Below, in pieces: positions 6,309 to 6,318 of a stretch of 6,318 nucleotides of DNA. A program made the translations under genes and the position numbers. This stretch comes from an uncultured Atopobium sp. (GTDB lineage: Bacteria; Actinomycetota; Coriobacteriia; Coriobacteriales; Atopobiaceae). The first letter of the stretch is position 1, and every line of letters begins with the position of its first letter. Below the pieces are notes generated by a model. It did no database searches, had not been told where the DNA came from, and was given only the letters and a program-made list of their open reading frames with translations. The stretch lies in contig CAMQEO010000065.1 of NCBI GenBank assembly GCA_946999785.1, forward strand, positions 1-6,318. Reading direction: 5' to 3'.

Positions 6309-6318
6309 AAATCACAAA

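Noticed and set aside
1..6318. Search for a mobile element, CRISPR array, toxin-antitoxin, phage defence or RNA gene
   Set aside because: No terminal repeats, direct repeat arrays, tRNA-like folds or transposase motifs were seen, and the four coding genes account for nearly all bases.

Overview
This window holds part of the chromosome of a low-to-mid GC bacterium with strong AAGGAG/AGGAGG Shine-Dalgarno sites. The most telling feature is a single 847-residue protein fusing TsaB, RimI and TsaD. From memory, this arrangement is typical of Coriobacteriia (the Atopobium/Olsenella group), and the modest GC content would suit an Atopobiaceae member. That assignment is inference and was not searched.

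Layout. Positions 1-1107 (+) hold the 3' part of a gene for a membrane-anchored endonuclease/exonuclease/phosphatase (EEP) superfamily protein; its start lies left of the window. A hairpin at 1114-1136 follows it and probably ends its transcription. Convergent to it, on the minus strand, a compact three-gene operon fills 6206 down to 1176: tsaE (6206-5676), tsaB-rimI-tsaD (5664-3121) and nadE (3119-1176). The gaps are 11 nt and 1 nt, and the tsaE stop codon lies inside the Shine-Dalgarno site of the next gene. To the right, 6207-6318 is an intergenic region with a consensus TATAAT for the operon, a perfect 7-bp dyad, and a plus-strand Shine-Dalgarno-like site at the very edge that hints at a divergent gene starting just outside.

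How the genes fit together. TsaB, TsaD and TsaE are the bacterial machinery that moves the threonylcarbamoyl group from threonylcarbamoyl-AMP to A37 of ANN-decoding tRNAs (t6A). The enzyme that makes threonylcarbamoyl-AMP (TsaC/Sua5) is not in the window. RimI acetylates the N-terminus of ribosomal protein S18, so the fusion links tRNA modification and ribosomal protein modification. NadE makes NAD+ from deamido-NAD+ and glutamine; no direct link to t6A is visible beyond co-transcription.

I found no RNA gene, mobile element, CRISPR array or defence module. The content is mostly housekeeping; the items most worth a second look are the triple fusion and the dyad-bearing upstream region.
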